Shown in pieces: positions 20,873 to 32,821 of a stretch of DNA of 64,000 nt. Every line of letters starts with the position of its first letter. Position 1 is the first letter of the stretch. Origin of the DNA: Pontibacter actiniarum (lineage in GTDB: Bacteria; Bacteroidota; Bacteroidia; Cytophagales; Hymenobacteraceae); assembly GCF_003585765.1 (NCBI RefSeq), contig NZ_CP021235.1:3100001-3164000 (forward strand), given 5' to 3'. The position numbers and the translations under genes are program-made. The notes beneath the pieces are model-generated. The model saw nothing but the letters and a program-made list of their open reading frames with translations, was not told the DNA's origin and did not search any database.

Positions 20873-21415
20873 TTACGACACAATCTTGTAAATATCGCGA
20901 AGGTTTCTGCCCAGGCCGTTGTAGTCCAGACCGTAGCCCACCACAAAGTCGTTGGGAATGCTGCGGGCCACGTATTTCACCTCTATCTGGTGCTGCAGGC
21001 ACTCTGGCTTCATCAGCAGCGTCGCTATCTCCACCGAGGCCGGGTTGTGCTCTTTCAGCTGCTGTAGCAGGCCGTGCACGGTGTGGCCGGTGTCCACGAT
21101 ATCCTCCAGCACGACCACATGGCGGCCGCGGATATCCTCGGTCAGGCCCAGCAGCTCTTTCACTTTGCCTGTGCTGTGCATGTCCTGGTAGCTCTTCAGG
21201 CGGATAAACGAAATCTCGCAGGGTACGGAAACGCGCTTCAGCAGATCAGAAACGAACATAAAAGAGCCATTGAGCACAGCCAGGAAAAGTGGCTGCTTAT
21301 CGGCGTAATCTTCATCGATCTGCTCTGCCAGTATATTAATGCGGGCAATGATCTCTTCCTCAAAAATATAAGTGCTAAACTCACAATCGTGAATCTTAAC
21401 GGTACGCGGTTCCAT
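20873..21415 (-). CDS. hpt: Hypoxanthine phosphoribosyltransferase
   Basis: 180 residues. The PRPP-binding motif VVVLEDIVDTGHTVHGLL lies around residues 98-115. The flexible-loop region (SYQDMHSTGKVKE) and the purine-binding VVGYGLDYNGLGRNL near the C-terminus both fit HGPRT. It salvages hypoxanthine and guanine to IMP and GMP. It is followed by adk and obg on the same strand and has its own promoter candidate upstream. Confidence 0.96.
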   Translation of the reverse strand: MEPRTVKIHDCEFSTYIFEEEIIARINILAEQIDEDYADKQPLFLAVLNGSFMFVSDLLKRVSVPCEISFIRLKSYQDMHSTGKVKELLGLTEDIRGRHVVVLEDIVDTGHTVHGLLQQLKEHNPASVEIATLLMKPECLQHQIEVKYVARSIPNDFVVGYGLDYNGLGRNLRDIYKIVS

Positions 21416-21438
21416 ATAATAGTTAGTTAATACCTGTA

Positions 21439-21471
21439 CAAAGGTAGGTATAAAATAAAAAACAAGCCCAA
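21439..21471 (-). promoter_or_regulatory. Candidate promoter of hpt
   Basis: On the minus strand TTG, 22 bases, then TACCTTTG, fitting TTG-N19-23-TAnnTTTG. The predicted start point lies about 15 bases before the ATG. It overlaps the terminator of the upstream pyrophosphatase gene. Confidence 0.45.
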
Positions 21472-21490
21472 CACAAAGGCTGGGCTTGTT
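21451..21490 (-). terminator. Intrinsic terminator after the membrane pyrophosphatase gene
   Basis: ACAAGCCCA and TGGGCTTGT form a 9-bp stem with a 10-base loop. On the minus strand TTTTTTATTTTA follows. Confidence 0.82.
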
Positions 21491-21508
21491 AATTTAAAGC
21501 GACAAAGT

Positions 21509-23773
<2,265 letters not shown>

Positions 23774-23973
23774 TCGGTGTCTTTAAGGGTTAAAGAGATA
23801 TTCATATATACCTATTATAAATAAAAAAGATTCTCTAGACTTTTCCAAACATTAAACGTCCTTTCCTGCAGCGGCACCCGCAGGCTATCCCCTTAAAGCT
23901 TAACAGGTTGCATGGCTTGTGGCAAAATCACCCCTGGCACGCCCCATACCGCCTCTCCTGCTGGCCCACAGGC

Positions 23974-24010
23974 ACAAAAAAAGCCGACACCGCTACAGTA
24001 TCAGCTCTTC
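23974..24010 (-). terminator. Intrinsic terminator after the M42 peptidase gene
   Basis: On the minus strand AGCTGATAC pairs with GTGTCGGCT (two G-T pairs) across 7 bases, followed by seven T. Confidence 0.65.
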
Positions 24011-24048
24011 TTGTTAATCCTTTGGAAACGGGGGCTACCGGACTAATC

Positions 24049-24963
24049 CTAAAGCTTGTCCATAAGCACCTTGTACAGGGCCACCATACTTTCGATATCC
24101 TTCTTGTGCACGATTTCGTTGGGCGTGTGCACATTGTCTTCAGGCGCTCCTACAAAGCACCAGTCCCAGGGGTAGGCGCTGTGCTGCAACTCCTTGGCAT
24201 CGCTTCCGCCCGAACCCTCCACCTCCAGCTGGTAAGGCACCCCGGCTTCTTTGGCAATACCGATAATGCGCTCTACATAAGCGCGGCGCGGGATAAGGCT
24301 GTCGCGCATGGAAATTACGACCCCGTTCCCTGCCTGCACACCCTCCGTTACCCAGGTAATGTCTGAGATGAGCCCCTGCTTTACGCGGTACTGCTCATAG
24401 ATGTACTTCGCCAGGTAGGCCACGGAACCACCGCCGTGCTCTTCCCAGCAACTGAAGGCAATAATGCCGTTCTCCATCGTTTCGGCTACCTGCAAGGCGC
24501 TCCAGATGCCCAGGCGGTTATCCAGGTAGCAGCTCTGCACGCTTTCCTCCGTCTCCCTGAAATCGCATTTAAAGACCAGTTCCGTCCCTCTTTCTATCTC
24601 GCGCTCATAGGCATAGGTAAGGGCATGGGTGTCTTCGTCAAACTCCAGCGTACACTCAATCTCTCCCTGGCTATCCTTGCCCACCAGCTTATAGCCCGTC
24701 TCCAGGTCCGGGCCGCCGATCCTTACCAGTTGATTGCCGTAGCGCACCGTGAAACCGATGGAGTCCATGTGAGCGAAAATTGCACTCCTCGGCTTGCCGA
24801 ACACCAGCAGAACACAGTCCTGAAAGCCCTCTCCGCACAGCACCAGCGGCGGCTGTTTCCAGTGAACTTTCTGTTCTTCGATATAGTTTACCAGAAAATT
24901 TGACAGATTTTGCTCATTACCAGAAGGCGCGTGAATTTTGCAGAGCTTTTCCAGAAGTTTCAT
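24049..24963 (-). CDS. M42-family metallo-aminopeptidase-like protein
   Basis: 304 residues. The co-catalytic zinc pattern of clan MH is visible in order: AHMDSIG (His), YLDNRLG (bridging Asp), WEEHGGG (catalytic Glu-Glu), WVTEG where many relatives have Asp, and VHTPNE near the C-terminus (last His). The expected product is a cytoplasmic dinuclear aminopeptidase acting on peptides; some relatives are annotated as cellulases, which is usually wrong. At about 300 residues it is shorter than typical M42 proteins (about 350), so the PDZ-like dodecamerisation domain may be reduced. Single gene, divergent from the TPR gene. Confidence 0.85.
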   Translation of the reverse strand: MKLLEKLCKIHAPSGNEQNLSNFLVNYIEEQKVHWKQPPLVLCGEGFQDCVLLVFGKPRSAIFAHMDSIGFTVRYGNQLVRIGGPDLETGYKLVGKDSQGEIECTLEFDEDTHALTYAYEREIERGTELVFKCDFRETEESVQSCYLDNRLGIWSALQVAETMENGIIAFSCWEEHGGGSVAYLAKYIYEQYRVKQGLISDITWVTEGVQAGNGVVISMRDSLIPRRAYVERIIGIAKEAGVPYQLEVEGSGGSDAKELQHSAYPWDWCFVGAPEDNVHTPNEIVHKKDIESMVALYKVLMDKL

Positions 24964-24986
24964 AATTAATTTCTTTTTATGGAATT

Positions 24987-24994
24987 CAAAATTA
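24987..24994 (-). promoter_or_regulatory. Candidate -7 element of the M42 peptidase gene
   Basis: Minus strand TAATTTTG, a TAnnTTTG match 23 bases before the ATG. The nearest TTTG upstream is at 26-base spacing, longer than ideal. Confidence 0.4.
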
Positions 24995-25074
24995 GCAGAT
25001 TTGTTGTACTTTTATTCTAGCAAACTTAATAGCGCCACAGGTAGCTTCTAACCTCTAATATTATCCGGCTTTAC

Positions 25075-26322
25075 ATGAAGAAGTTCTTTTCCGCCCTCTT
25101 CACACTTTTCTTTCCTTTCCTGGCTATAGCACAACAGCCTGCCGCGCCTTCTGACTCGACGGCCATGCGGCAGGTAACGTTCAATGAGATCGAAGTATTG
25201 CCGTCTGCTACCAAGGTAAAGGGCATGCTGCTCCTTAACAAGGACGTGCAGTACGAGCTGGAGGGCGCGGTTGACAACATGTACAACTTCAAGTATGAGC
25301 GTGCCGAGAAGCAGTTTAAATCGCTGCGAAGAAGGTATCCGGAGCACCCGCTGCCATACTTCCTGATGGGCCTGAGCCAGTGGTGGAAGATAGTTCCGAC
25401 CAATATTCAGACACTCAAGTACGACGACCTCTTCTTCGCTTACATGGATACGACTATTCAGAAGGCAGAGGCCATGTATGACGCCGACGACAGCAATGTG
25501 GAGGCTGCCTTTTTCCTGGCTGCCTCTTATGGCTTTACAGCACGCCTGCACTCTGAGCGCAGCAACTGGCGCAAAGCCACTGTAGACAGCAAGCGCTCCC
25601 TGGACTTTATGGAGAAAGCAAAAGCAGGAAACGGCCTGAGCCCGGAGTTCCTGTTCGGGGAGGCGCTCTTTAACTACTACGCAGTTTGGATACCAGAAAA
25701 TTACCCTATGCTGCGCCCTGTGCTGGTTTTCTTCCCCAACGGAGATAAGCGCCTGGGCCTTAAGCAGCTCTCTTTCGTAGCCAACTCCGGCTTTTATACC
25801 GGCACCGAGTCTAAGCTCTTCCTGATGAAAATTCTCGCCAATGAGGAGAAGGACATGGAGGGCGCCCTGAAGATTGCAGAGGACCTGGCACTTAAATACC
25901 CTGACAACGCCTACTTTGCCCGCTTCTATGCACGCCTGCTGTTTGTACAGGGGCACTTTACCAAGGCAGAGCGTGTGTCGCTGGATATCTTGCAGAAACT
26001 GGAGCAAAATATGCCTGGCTATGAACCGGTCAGCGGCCGCTACGCCTCTTACATCCTGGCGTATATTAACCAGCACAAATACCGTGATTTTGAAAAGGCC
26101 AAGCAGTACTACCAGGGTGCCATCGCTTTTGCCGAAATGACAAATGAGCGCGACTCCGGCTACTTTATCAATTCATACCTGAACCTGGCCCGTATCGCCA
26201 AGCAACAAAAAGACCGAGCCGCCGCCAAAAAGTACTACGCTGTGGTCATTAAGGCAAGCGATAAAAAGTCACCGAACTACAAGGAAGCCAAAAGCTACCT
26301 GAAGGCAAACAAAAAGAGCTAA
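25075..26322 (+). CDS. Secreted TPR-repeat protein, unknown function
   Basis: 415 residues with a signal peptide (MKKFFSALFTLFFPFLAIAQ). The mature protein is alpha-helical with tetratricopeptide-like pairs: NFKYERAEKQFKSLRRRYPEHP near residue 68, LKIAEDLALKYPDNAYFARF near 265, KAERVSLDILQKLEQ near 300, and DFEKAKQYYQGAIAF near 342. It ends in a Lys-rich tail. The export signal places it in the periplasm or at the outer membrane, where TPR proteins serve as scaffolds; the partner is unknown. It converges on uxs with a shared palindromic terminator. Confidence 0.88.
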   Translation: MKKFFSALFTLFFPFLAIAQQPAAPSDSTAMRQVTFNEIEVLPSATKVKGMLLLNKDVQYELEGAVDNMYNFKYERAEKQFKSLRRRYPEHPLPYFLMGLSQWWKIVPTNIQTLKYDDLFFAYMDTTIQKAEAMYDADDSNVEAAFFLAASYGFTARLHSERSNWRKATVDSKRSLDFMEKAKAGNGLSPEFLFGEALFNYYAVWIPENYPMLRPVLVFFPNGDKRLGLKQLSFVANSGFYTGTESKLFLMKILANEEKDMEGALKIAEDLALKYPDNAYFARFYARLLFVQGHFTKAERVSLDILQKLEQNMPGYEPVSGRYASYILAYINQHKYRDFEKAKQYYQGAIAFAEMTNERDSGYFINSYLNLARIAKQQKDRAAAKKYYAVVIKASDKKSPNYKEAKSYLKANKKS

Positions 26323-26344
26323 AGCTGTAACAAGCAGTAGTAGC

Positions 26345-26394
26345 TACAAACAGAAGGGGCTGCCGATAAAGATCGGCAGCCCCTTCTGTTTGTA
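26345..26394. terminator. Bidirectional perfect-palindrome terminator
   Basis: Two 23-base perfect arms (26345-26367 and 26372-26394) surround a 4-base loop AAAG, with GGGGCTGCCGAT in the GC core. It lies between the converging TPR and uxs genes and serves both. Confidence 0.9.
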
Positions 26395-26409
26395 TTTAGT
26401 AGGGTGTAA

Positions 26410-27374
<965 letters not shown>

Positions 27375-27378
<4 letters not shown>

Positions 27379-28733
27379 AATTTAACGGTTGCCTCTGTTT
27401 GCTGGGTTTGCTTCTTCACACCGATGCCGTAGTAGGAGAATCCTTTCTCACTCAGATCAACGCCATCGTAGATGTTTCTGCCGTCGAAAACCACCTTGTC
27501 CTTCATTAGCTTGCTTACTACAGCGAAGTTCGGGGAGCGGAACTCAGGCCACTCGGTCACCAGTAGCAGCGCATCGGCGTCGATAAGTGCCTCGTACTCA
27601 TCCTTGCCGTACTCAATGGTGTCACCCAGGATGTGACGGGCTTCCTCCATGGCCACCGGATCATAGGCTCTTACCTTGGCGCCCTGCTCCAGCAGCTTGC
27701 GGATGATCACCAGCGAAGGAGCCTCACGCATATCGTCAGTCTTTGGCTTGAAAGACAAGCCCCAGATGGCAAATGTCTTGCCCGACAGGTTGCCCTGGAA
27801 ATGGCTGTGAATTTTATTATAGAGCACCGACTTCTGGTTCTCATTCACCTCCTCCACAGACTGCAGCACGCGCATTTGGTAGCCGTTCTCAGAGGCTGTG
27901 CGGATCAGCGCCTTCACATCTTTCGGAAAGCAGGAGCCCCCGTAACCGATGCCCGGGTAGATGAACTTATTGCCAATGCGCACATCGGAGCCGATGCCCT
28001 TGCGCACCATGTTCACGTCAGCGCCCATGATCTCGCACAGGTTGGCGATGTCGTTCATGAAGCTGATCTTGGTGGCCAGCATGGCGTTGGCAGCGTACTT
28101 GGTCATCTCGGCAGAAGGGATGTCCATGAAGATGAGCGGGTGACCGTTCATCAGGAAGGGCTTGTAGAGCTTCTTCATCACCTTCTCAGCCTTTTCGGAG
28201 GCTACTCCCACCACAATGCGGTCCGGCTTGAGGAAATCTTCGATAGCGGCACCCTCCTTGAGGAACTCCGGGTTAGAGGCCACGTCAAACGGGATGTCCA
28301 CGCCGCGTATCTCCAGCTCCTCCTCAATGGCCTGGCGCACCTTCTGGGCTGTGCCAACCGGTACGGTACTCTTGGTTACCACCACCATATAGTCGGTCAT
28401 GTTGCGCCCGATCTCGCGGGCCACGCCCAGCACGTACTTCAGGTCAGCCGAGCCATCCTCTCCCGGAGGGGTGCCCACAGCGATAAAGGCCGCCTCGCAG
28501 CCACAGCCCTGGATAGAGCCGGCAAGATCAGTGGAGAAGGAGAGACGCTCCTTCTGCGCATTGCGCGCCACCATCTCATCCAGCCCCGGTTCATATATGG
28601 GAAGGATCCCCTTTTTCAGGTTCTCTATCTTTTTCTCGTCAATGTCGATGCACGTCACATCGATACCCACCTCGGCAAAGCATGTGCCCGTTACCAGGCC
28701 AACGTACCCGGTGCCAACTACAGCTATTCTCAT
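27375..28733 (-). CDS. ugd: UDP-glucose 6-dehydrogenase
   Basis: 452 residues. [15 protein letters not shown] forms the NAD-binding loop at the N-terminus, and [16 protein letters not shown] holds the catalytic Cys around residue 275. The UDP-binding domain includes [18 protein letters not shown] near 332. It oxidises UDP-glucose to UDP-glucuronate in two NAD steps, and the product is the substrate of the overlapping downstream uxs gene. A promoter with TATATTTG lies about 20 bases upstream. Confidence 0.97.
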
Positions 28734-28752
28734 AGATAATTTCTTAAGGCTA

Positions 28753-28786
28753 CAAATATAATAGTATTAAAGAAGACAGTTTGCAA
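28753..28786 (-). promoter_or_regulatory. Candidate promoter of the ugd-uxs operon
   Basis: Minus strand: TTG, 23 bases, TATATTTG. This is a full match to the Bacteroidota pattern at the upper end of spacing, ending 19 bases before the ugd ATG. Confidence 0.5.
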
Positions 28787-29329
28787 GCAAGCTGTTAAAC
28801 AATTCAAAGATGTACGGTTTTATGGGGTGCTACTGGCATTCTTCTAAAGTACAGCGTACAGCAGTGGTTTCATACCTACACCTCAACCTAGGTAGAGCAA
28901 GATGGGTTCAAACTCCGAAAGCCTCCTCTCATTCAGCCCCTCCTCTTGCGGAGTAGAAACACGCACATTCAGGATAACGCTAGTCTAACCGAAACGGATA
29001 CACCTGCAGGCGCAATCTGTCAGCAGCAGCATCCTCTAGTCGGCACAAGATACGGCGTTTATACTATATTTGTTTTCCTGTGTGCCTGCCCCTCCTAAGT
29101 AATGGGCAATTCAGGCAGCTACTACAGCGGCCCTAAGACTACTTTCCTCTGCTCTGCCGCGTTTGCCAGTCATGTTCCACAGGCTAAAGTTATACTTTAC
29201 TGCAGATAGACACCAGGGCTACCTCCTTTAAAATATTGTTTTCGCCTGAAGGGCATCCATTTTTAAGTTAAACGAACAACCTCCCCCCCATTTCAAAGTA
29301 TAGCCTAGTAGCAATCACCCTAACTTACT
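28787..29329. other. Gene-free spacer upstream of the hydrolase gene
   Basis: About 540 bases with no coding pattern on either strand. The plus strand is pyrimidine-rich around 28920-28970. Two AAGTATA/TATACTT words occur at 29191-29197 and 29296-29302. The 11-mer AACGCTAGTCT at about 28977 recurs near 20852, another spacer. I see no complete repeat or RNA structure. Confidence 0.4.
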
Positions 29330-30223
29330 ATGAAACCGGACTGGCTGGATAAAAAGGAATACCCCTTTACATCTAAATACCTAGAGGTTGAGGCAGGCAG
29401 GATGCACTATATAGATGAGGGAGCAGGCAAACCGATCGTGATGATACACGGCACGCCATCCTGGTCTTTTCTCTACCGCAACCTGATTAAGATCCTACGC
29501 AAAGAGTACCGCTGCATTGCCTTCGACATGATTGGCTTTGGGCTGTCAGACAAACCGAAGGACTGGAACTACAAGCCGCGCTCCCATGCCGCTAACTTTG
29601 AGCGCCTAATGGAGCACCTGCAGCTAAAGGACATCACGCTTCTGTTACATGACTTCGGTACCCCGATAGGCCTGTCTTATGCCATCCGCCACCCTGAGAA
29701 TGTTTCCAGCATCGTAATGCTTAACTCCTGGACGTGGTCGCTCTCCAAGCACCAGAGCTTCTCAAAGGCCAGCAAATATCTGGTTGGGCCTCTGGGCAAG
29801 TTCCTGCACTCCAAGCTGCACGTTTCAACGCACACGCTGATTCACGAACTGTTTAAGGATGAGGAGGAAATGCCCGATCCCATCAAAGAGCACTATATAA
29901 AAGCGCTTGGCAACCCCGAGGACCGCGTACGCAACCTGGCATGCGCCCGTGAGTTGGTCGGGGCCAGCAAATGGTACGATGAGCTGTGGAAGGAGCGCAA
30001 GAAGATACAGGACACCCCTACCCTTATTCTGTGGGGTGAGCGCGACAAGCTAATCAAGGTGGAGGCGCTGCAACGCTGGAAGAAGTTTTTCCACGAGTGC
30101 TATGTCATTCCGTTTGAAGACGGGGGGCACTTCTTACAGGAAGAAAGCGCCGACGAACTCGCGAGCTACGTCAGCAACTTTATCAAGGAGGAGAAGAAAA
30201 AACACGAGCTGGTAGATGAGTAG
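29330..30223 (+). CDS. Alpha/beta hydrolase of the haloalkane dehalogenase-like group
   Basis: 297 residues. HGTPSWSFLYRN forms the oxyanion region near residue 40, HDFGTPIG is the nucleophile elbow with Asp108, and GGHFLQEE carries the catalytic His267. An Asp nucleophile places it with haloalkane dehalogenases and related enzymes rather than Ser esterases. The halide-stabilising Trp that follows the Asp in true dehalogenases is Phe109 here, and the Asn/Glu of the HGxP loop is Thr, so dehalogenase activity is doubtful. The substrate is unknown. No signal peptide; a single gene. Confidence 0.88.
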   Translation: MKPDWLDKKEYPFTSKYLEVEAGRMHYIDEGAGKPIVMIHGTPSWSFLYRNLIKILRKEYRCIAFDMIGFGLSDKPKDWNYKPRSHAANFERLMEHLQLKDITLLLHDFGTPIGLSYAIRHPENVSSIVMLNSWTWSLSKHQSFSKASKYLVGPLGKFLHSKLHVSTHTLIHELFKDEEEMPDPIKEHYIKALGNPEDRVRNLACARELVGASKWYDELWKERKKIQDTPTLILWGERDKLIKVEALQRWKKFFHECYVIPFEDGGHFLQEESADELASYVSNFIKEEKKKHELVDE

Positions 30224-30321
30224 CAGGCCCTGCCATAAAAAATCAGCAACACACCGACGCCGACTACAGTAAAAAACAATAAAGGAAGTTTAACTCAATA
30301 TATACCAACACAATTCATGCT

Positions 30322-30507
30322 ATGAGAATCCCACAAAAAAATACCCCCACCCCCAATACACAAAAAGAGGCACCACTCAACGAATCACATATTAACCTGA
30401 TGCAGTCCTGGCTAAACCTGCGCGGCATGGACAACAAGCTGGCCGACACCAGGTACAGAGACATGGCAGAACCGCCAAAGACGGAGAGAAAGGGGAAGAG
30501 CCTATGA
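30322..30507 (+). CDS. Small hydrophilic protein, unknown
   Basis: 61 residues, basic and hydrophilic: a Pro/Thr-rich start, then LNESHINLMQSWLNLRGMDNKL, which could form one amphipathic helix, and a charged tail. No family recognised. It lies between the hydrolase gene and a bidirectional terminator. No ribosome-binding site is evident, as usual in this phylum. It may be a chance frame. Confidence 0.4.
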   Translation: MRIPQKNTPTPNTQKEAPLNESHINLMQSWLNLRGMDNKLADTRYRDMAEPPKTERKGKSL

Positions 30508-30551
30508 GCTATAGCCTCCGCAGTAGAAAGGCCACTCACACCGCTCACTAT

Positions 30552-30595
30552 AAAAAGCAGGCGCAGCACCATGGTACTGCGCCTGTTCTTTGTTT
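30552..30595. terminator. Bidirectional intrinsic terminator
   Basis: CAGGCGCAG and CTGCGCCTG (30558-30585) enclose ACCATGGT, itself palindromic, with TAAAAAG before and TTCTTTGTTT after. It serves the small gene and the converging glcD-like gene. Confidence 0.75.
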
Positions 30596-30596
30596 A

Positions 30597-32000
30597 TTAA
30601 AAAATCTTCCCCGGGTTAAGTATGCCCCGCGGGTCGAAGAGGTCTTTGATGCCGCGCATCAACCGCAGCTGGATGTCGTTCAGGGCTATGTTGATATACT
30701 GCCGCTGCACCAGTCCAATACCGTGCTCCCCGGAGATGGTACCGCCAAGCTCCACGCACAGCCTGAAAATCTCTTTGATCCCCTCCGGTAGTTTGTTGTT
30801 CCAGTCTTCATCGCTCATGTCGCCTTTTACGATGTTGATGTGCAGGTTACCGTCGCCGGCGTGGCCGTAGCACACGGACTTGAAGTTATACCTGGCTCCG
30901 ATCTCCTTCACACCTTTCAGCAGCCTTGGCAGCTCCGCACGCGGCACCACGGTATCCTCCTCTTTATAGATAGAGTTTCCTTTAACGGCATGGGCTACAT
31001 TGCGGCGCAGTAGCCACAGGTCGTTTTTTTGCTTCTCAGTGTCGGCCACCAATATCTCGCCCACGTCAAACGCCTCCAGCACATCGTACACGCGCTCCGC
31101 GTCTTTGAACAGCAGGTCCATGTCGTTGCCGTCCAGCTCTATGAGCAGGTGGGCTTTTATGTCCTCCGGCAGGCTTACCTCCAGGTTCAGGTAACGGGAG
31201 GCCCACTCAATGGCTTCACGCTCCATAAACTCCATCGCCGACGGCACAATGCCCGCCACGAATATTTTAGATACCGCCGCGCAGGCTTCCTCCTCGCTCC
31301 GGAAGGGCACCAGCATGACCAGGTTCTGAGGCGGGTAAGGGATGAGCTTGAATACAACTTTGGTAATAATTCCCAAAGTACCCTCGCTGCCCACCATCAA
31401 CTGTGTCAGGTTATAGCCCGTGGCGTTTTTTAGCACATTGGCACCCGTCCAGGTGATTTCACCGGTCGGCAGCACCACTTCCACGTTCAGCACATAGTCC
31501 TTCGTTACACCGTACTTCACAGCCCGCGGCCCGCCGCTCGACTCGCTCAGGTTACCGCCTAGAAAGCAGCTGCCGCGGCTGGACGGGTCCGGTGGGTAAA
31601 ACAGGCCGCGCTCAATTACAGCCTCCTGAAACACTTGGGTAATCACACCTGGCTCCACGGTGGCTTGCAGGTTGCGCTCATCGATCTCGATAATCTGGTT
31701 CAGGCGCTCCGTAGAAAGTATAACGCCTTTGTGTACCGCCAGGGCACCGCCACTCAGGCCCGTTCCGGCACCACGCGGTGTCACGGGGATGGTATTTTCG
31801 TGGCAGTACTGCATAATACGGCTGATCTCGGCAGCGTTAGCAGGTTTGAGTACGATTTCCGGCTCATAGCGCAGGTCTTCGGTCTCGTCGTGGGTGTAGC
31901 GCAGCATGTCTTCGGCGGCGGCAGGCAGTAGCACATACTCCTCCCCGACGATTGCCGAAAATGCTTTTACAGCCTCAGGTGTGATTGGATTGAATTTCAT
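30597..32000 (-). CDS. FAD-linked oxidase, GlcD type (glycolate/D-lactate dehydrogenase family)
   Basis: 467 residues. The FAD-binding domain (PF01565 type) has TPRGAGTGLSGGAL near residue 78 and GGNLSESSGGPRAVKYG near 148. The C-terminal FAD-oxidase domain ends GTISGEHGIGLVQRQYI near 425, containing the conserved His of this family. Members oxidise D-2-hydroxyacids such as glycolate, D-lactate or 2-hydroxyglutarate and pass electrons on. No glcE/glcF iron-sulfur partner adjoins it, so the physiological acceptor and substrate are open. Confidence 0.93.
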   Translation of the reverse strand: MKFNPITPEAVKAFSAIVGEEYVLLPAAAEDMLRYTHDETEDLRYEPEIVLKPANAAEISRIMQYCHENTIPVTPRGAGTGLSGGALAVHKGVILSTERLNQIIEIDERNLQATVEPGVITQVFQEAVIERGLFYPPDPSSRGSCFLGGNLSESSGGPRAVKYGVTKDYVLNVEVVLPTGEITWTGANVLKNATGYNLTQLMVGSEGTLGIITKVVFKLIPYPPQNLVMLVPFRSEEEACAAVSKIFVAGIVPSAMEFMEREAIEWASRYLNLEVSLPEDIKAHLLIELDGNDMDLLFKDAERVYDVLEAFDVGEILVADTEKQKNDLWLLRRNVAHAVKGNSIYKEEDTVVPRAELPRLLKGVKEIGARYNFKSVCYGHAGDGNLHINIVKGDMSDEDWNNKLPEGIKEIFRLCVELGGTISGEHGIGLVQRQYINIALNDIQLRLMRGIKDLFDPRGILNPGKIF

Positions 32001-32073
32001 TTTTAAAAAGCTGGGCTTATCCTTAAATTAGCCAGTGATTATATATTGTTCTACTTGCATTGCAAAATACACT

Positions 32074-32685
32074 TTGAAAACACTTTTTACTACATCTGCC
32101 CTTTTTATCTTTTTTTTACTGCTGATGGCTTCTTGTCAGTCATCGCAGGTGGTGTTCAGCAAACGAGGAGAAGAGTACAAATCGGCCCGTGAGATTGCCG
32201 CCGAGAAACGCGCCGCGCGCAAAAGCGGCAAAAGCCGGGAGCGCATTGCCTCCACCTCCAAGGACCGCACCAGCCGCACCCGTGTCCGCAACCTAGATAA
32301 AGACGTTGCCACTGTTATACAAACAGCACGCTCCTATACTGGCGTTCCATACCGTTGGGGCGGCACTACCCGTGTGGGCATGGACTGCTCCGGCTTGCTG
32401 TGCACCTCCTTCCAAAGTATAGACGCCACCCTTCCCCGTACCTCCGAAGAGCAGAGCCGCTACGGCGATGAGGTGAAGCCGAAAGACCTGCGCGAAGGCG
32501 ACCTCGTGTTTTTTGGCGAGAACAAGCGCAACATTACCCATGTGGGCATGGTAACAGAAGTCGTAAGCCGGGAGGAGGTACGTTTCATACATGCTTCCAC
32601 ATCGCTGGGCGTGATGGAAAACAACCTCTACTCCGATTACTATAAAAAGCTGTTCATAAAGGCTGTCCGCCCGCCTGTTTTTTAG
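32074..32685 (+). CDS. NlpC/P60 family lipoprotein, cell-wall peptidase
   Basis: 203 residues from a TTG at 32074, chosen because it opens a textbook lipoprotein signal (KTLFTTSALFIFFLLLMASC). A GTG at 32035 would add 13 residues and spoil the signal. After a basic linker comes the NlpC/P60 domain: GMDCSGLL with the nucleophilic Cys, HVGMV with the first His and FIHAST with the second. It is predicted to cut D-gamma-glutamyl-diaminopimelate bonds in peptidoglycan at the outer-membrane inner face. It lies upstream of a TonB-dependent receptor but is separated by 136 bases. Confidence 0.92.
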   Translation: MKTLFTTSALFIFFLLLMASCQSSQVVFSKRGEEYKSAREIAAEKRAARKSGKSRERIASTSKDRTSRTRVRNLDKDVATVIQTARSYTGVPYRWGGTTRVGMDCSGLLCTSFQSIDATLPRTSEEQSRYGDEVKPKDLREGDLVFFGENKRNITHVGMVTEVVSREEVRFIHASTSLGVMENNLYSDYYKKLFIKAVRPPVF

Positions 32686-32821
32686 TTTACTCCCTGCCCT
32701 GCATAGAGCAATTATTATACTTATATTTCAAATTTTTATAATTATGTAATATTAAAAGGCTGCAAGTCACGTACTTAATAACTAATTGAAATGATTGTGT
32801 CTCATTTAGTTATCAGGTACT

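Noticed and set aside
25048-26076. 342-codon minus-strand frame opposite the TPR gene
   Set aside because: Antisense shadow; the plus strand has a signal peptide and TPR pattern, and the antisense product has no family.
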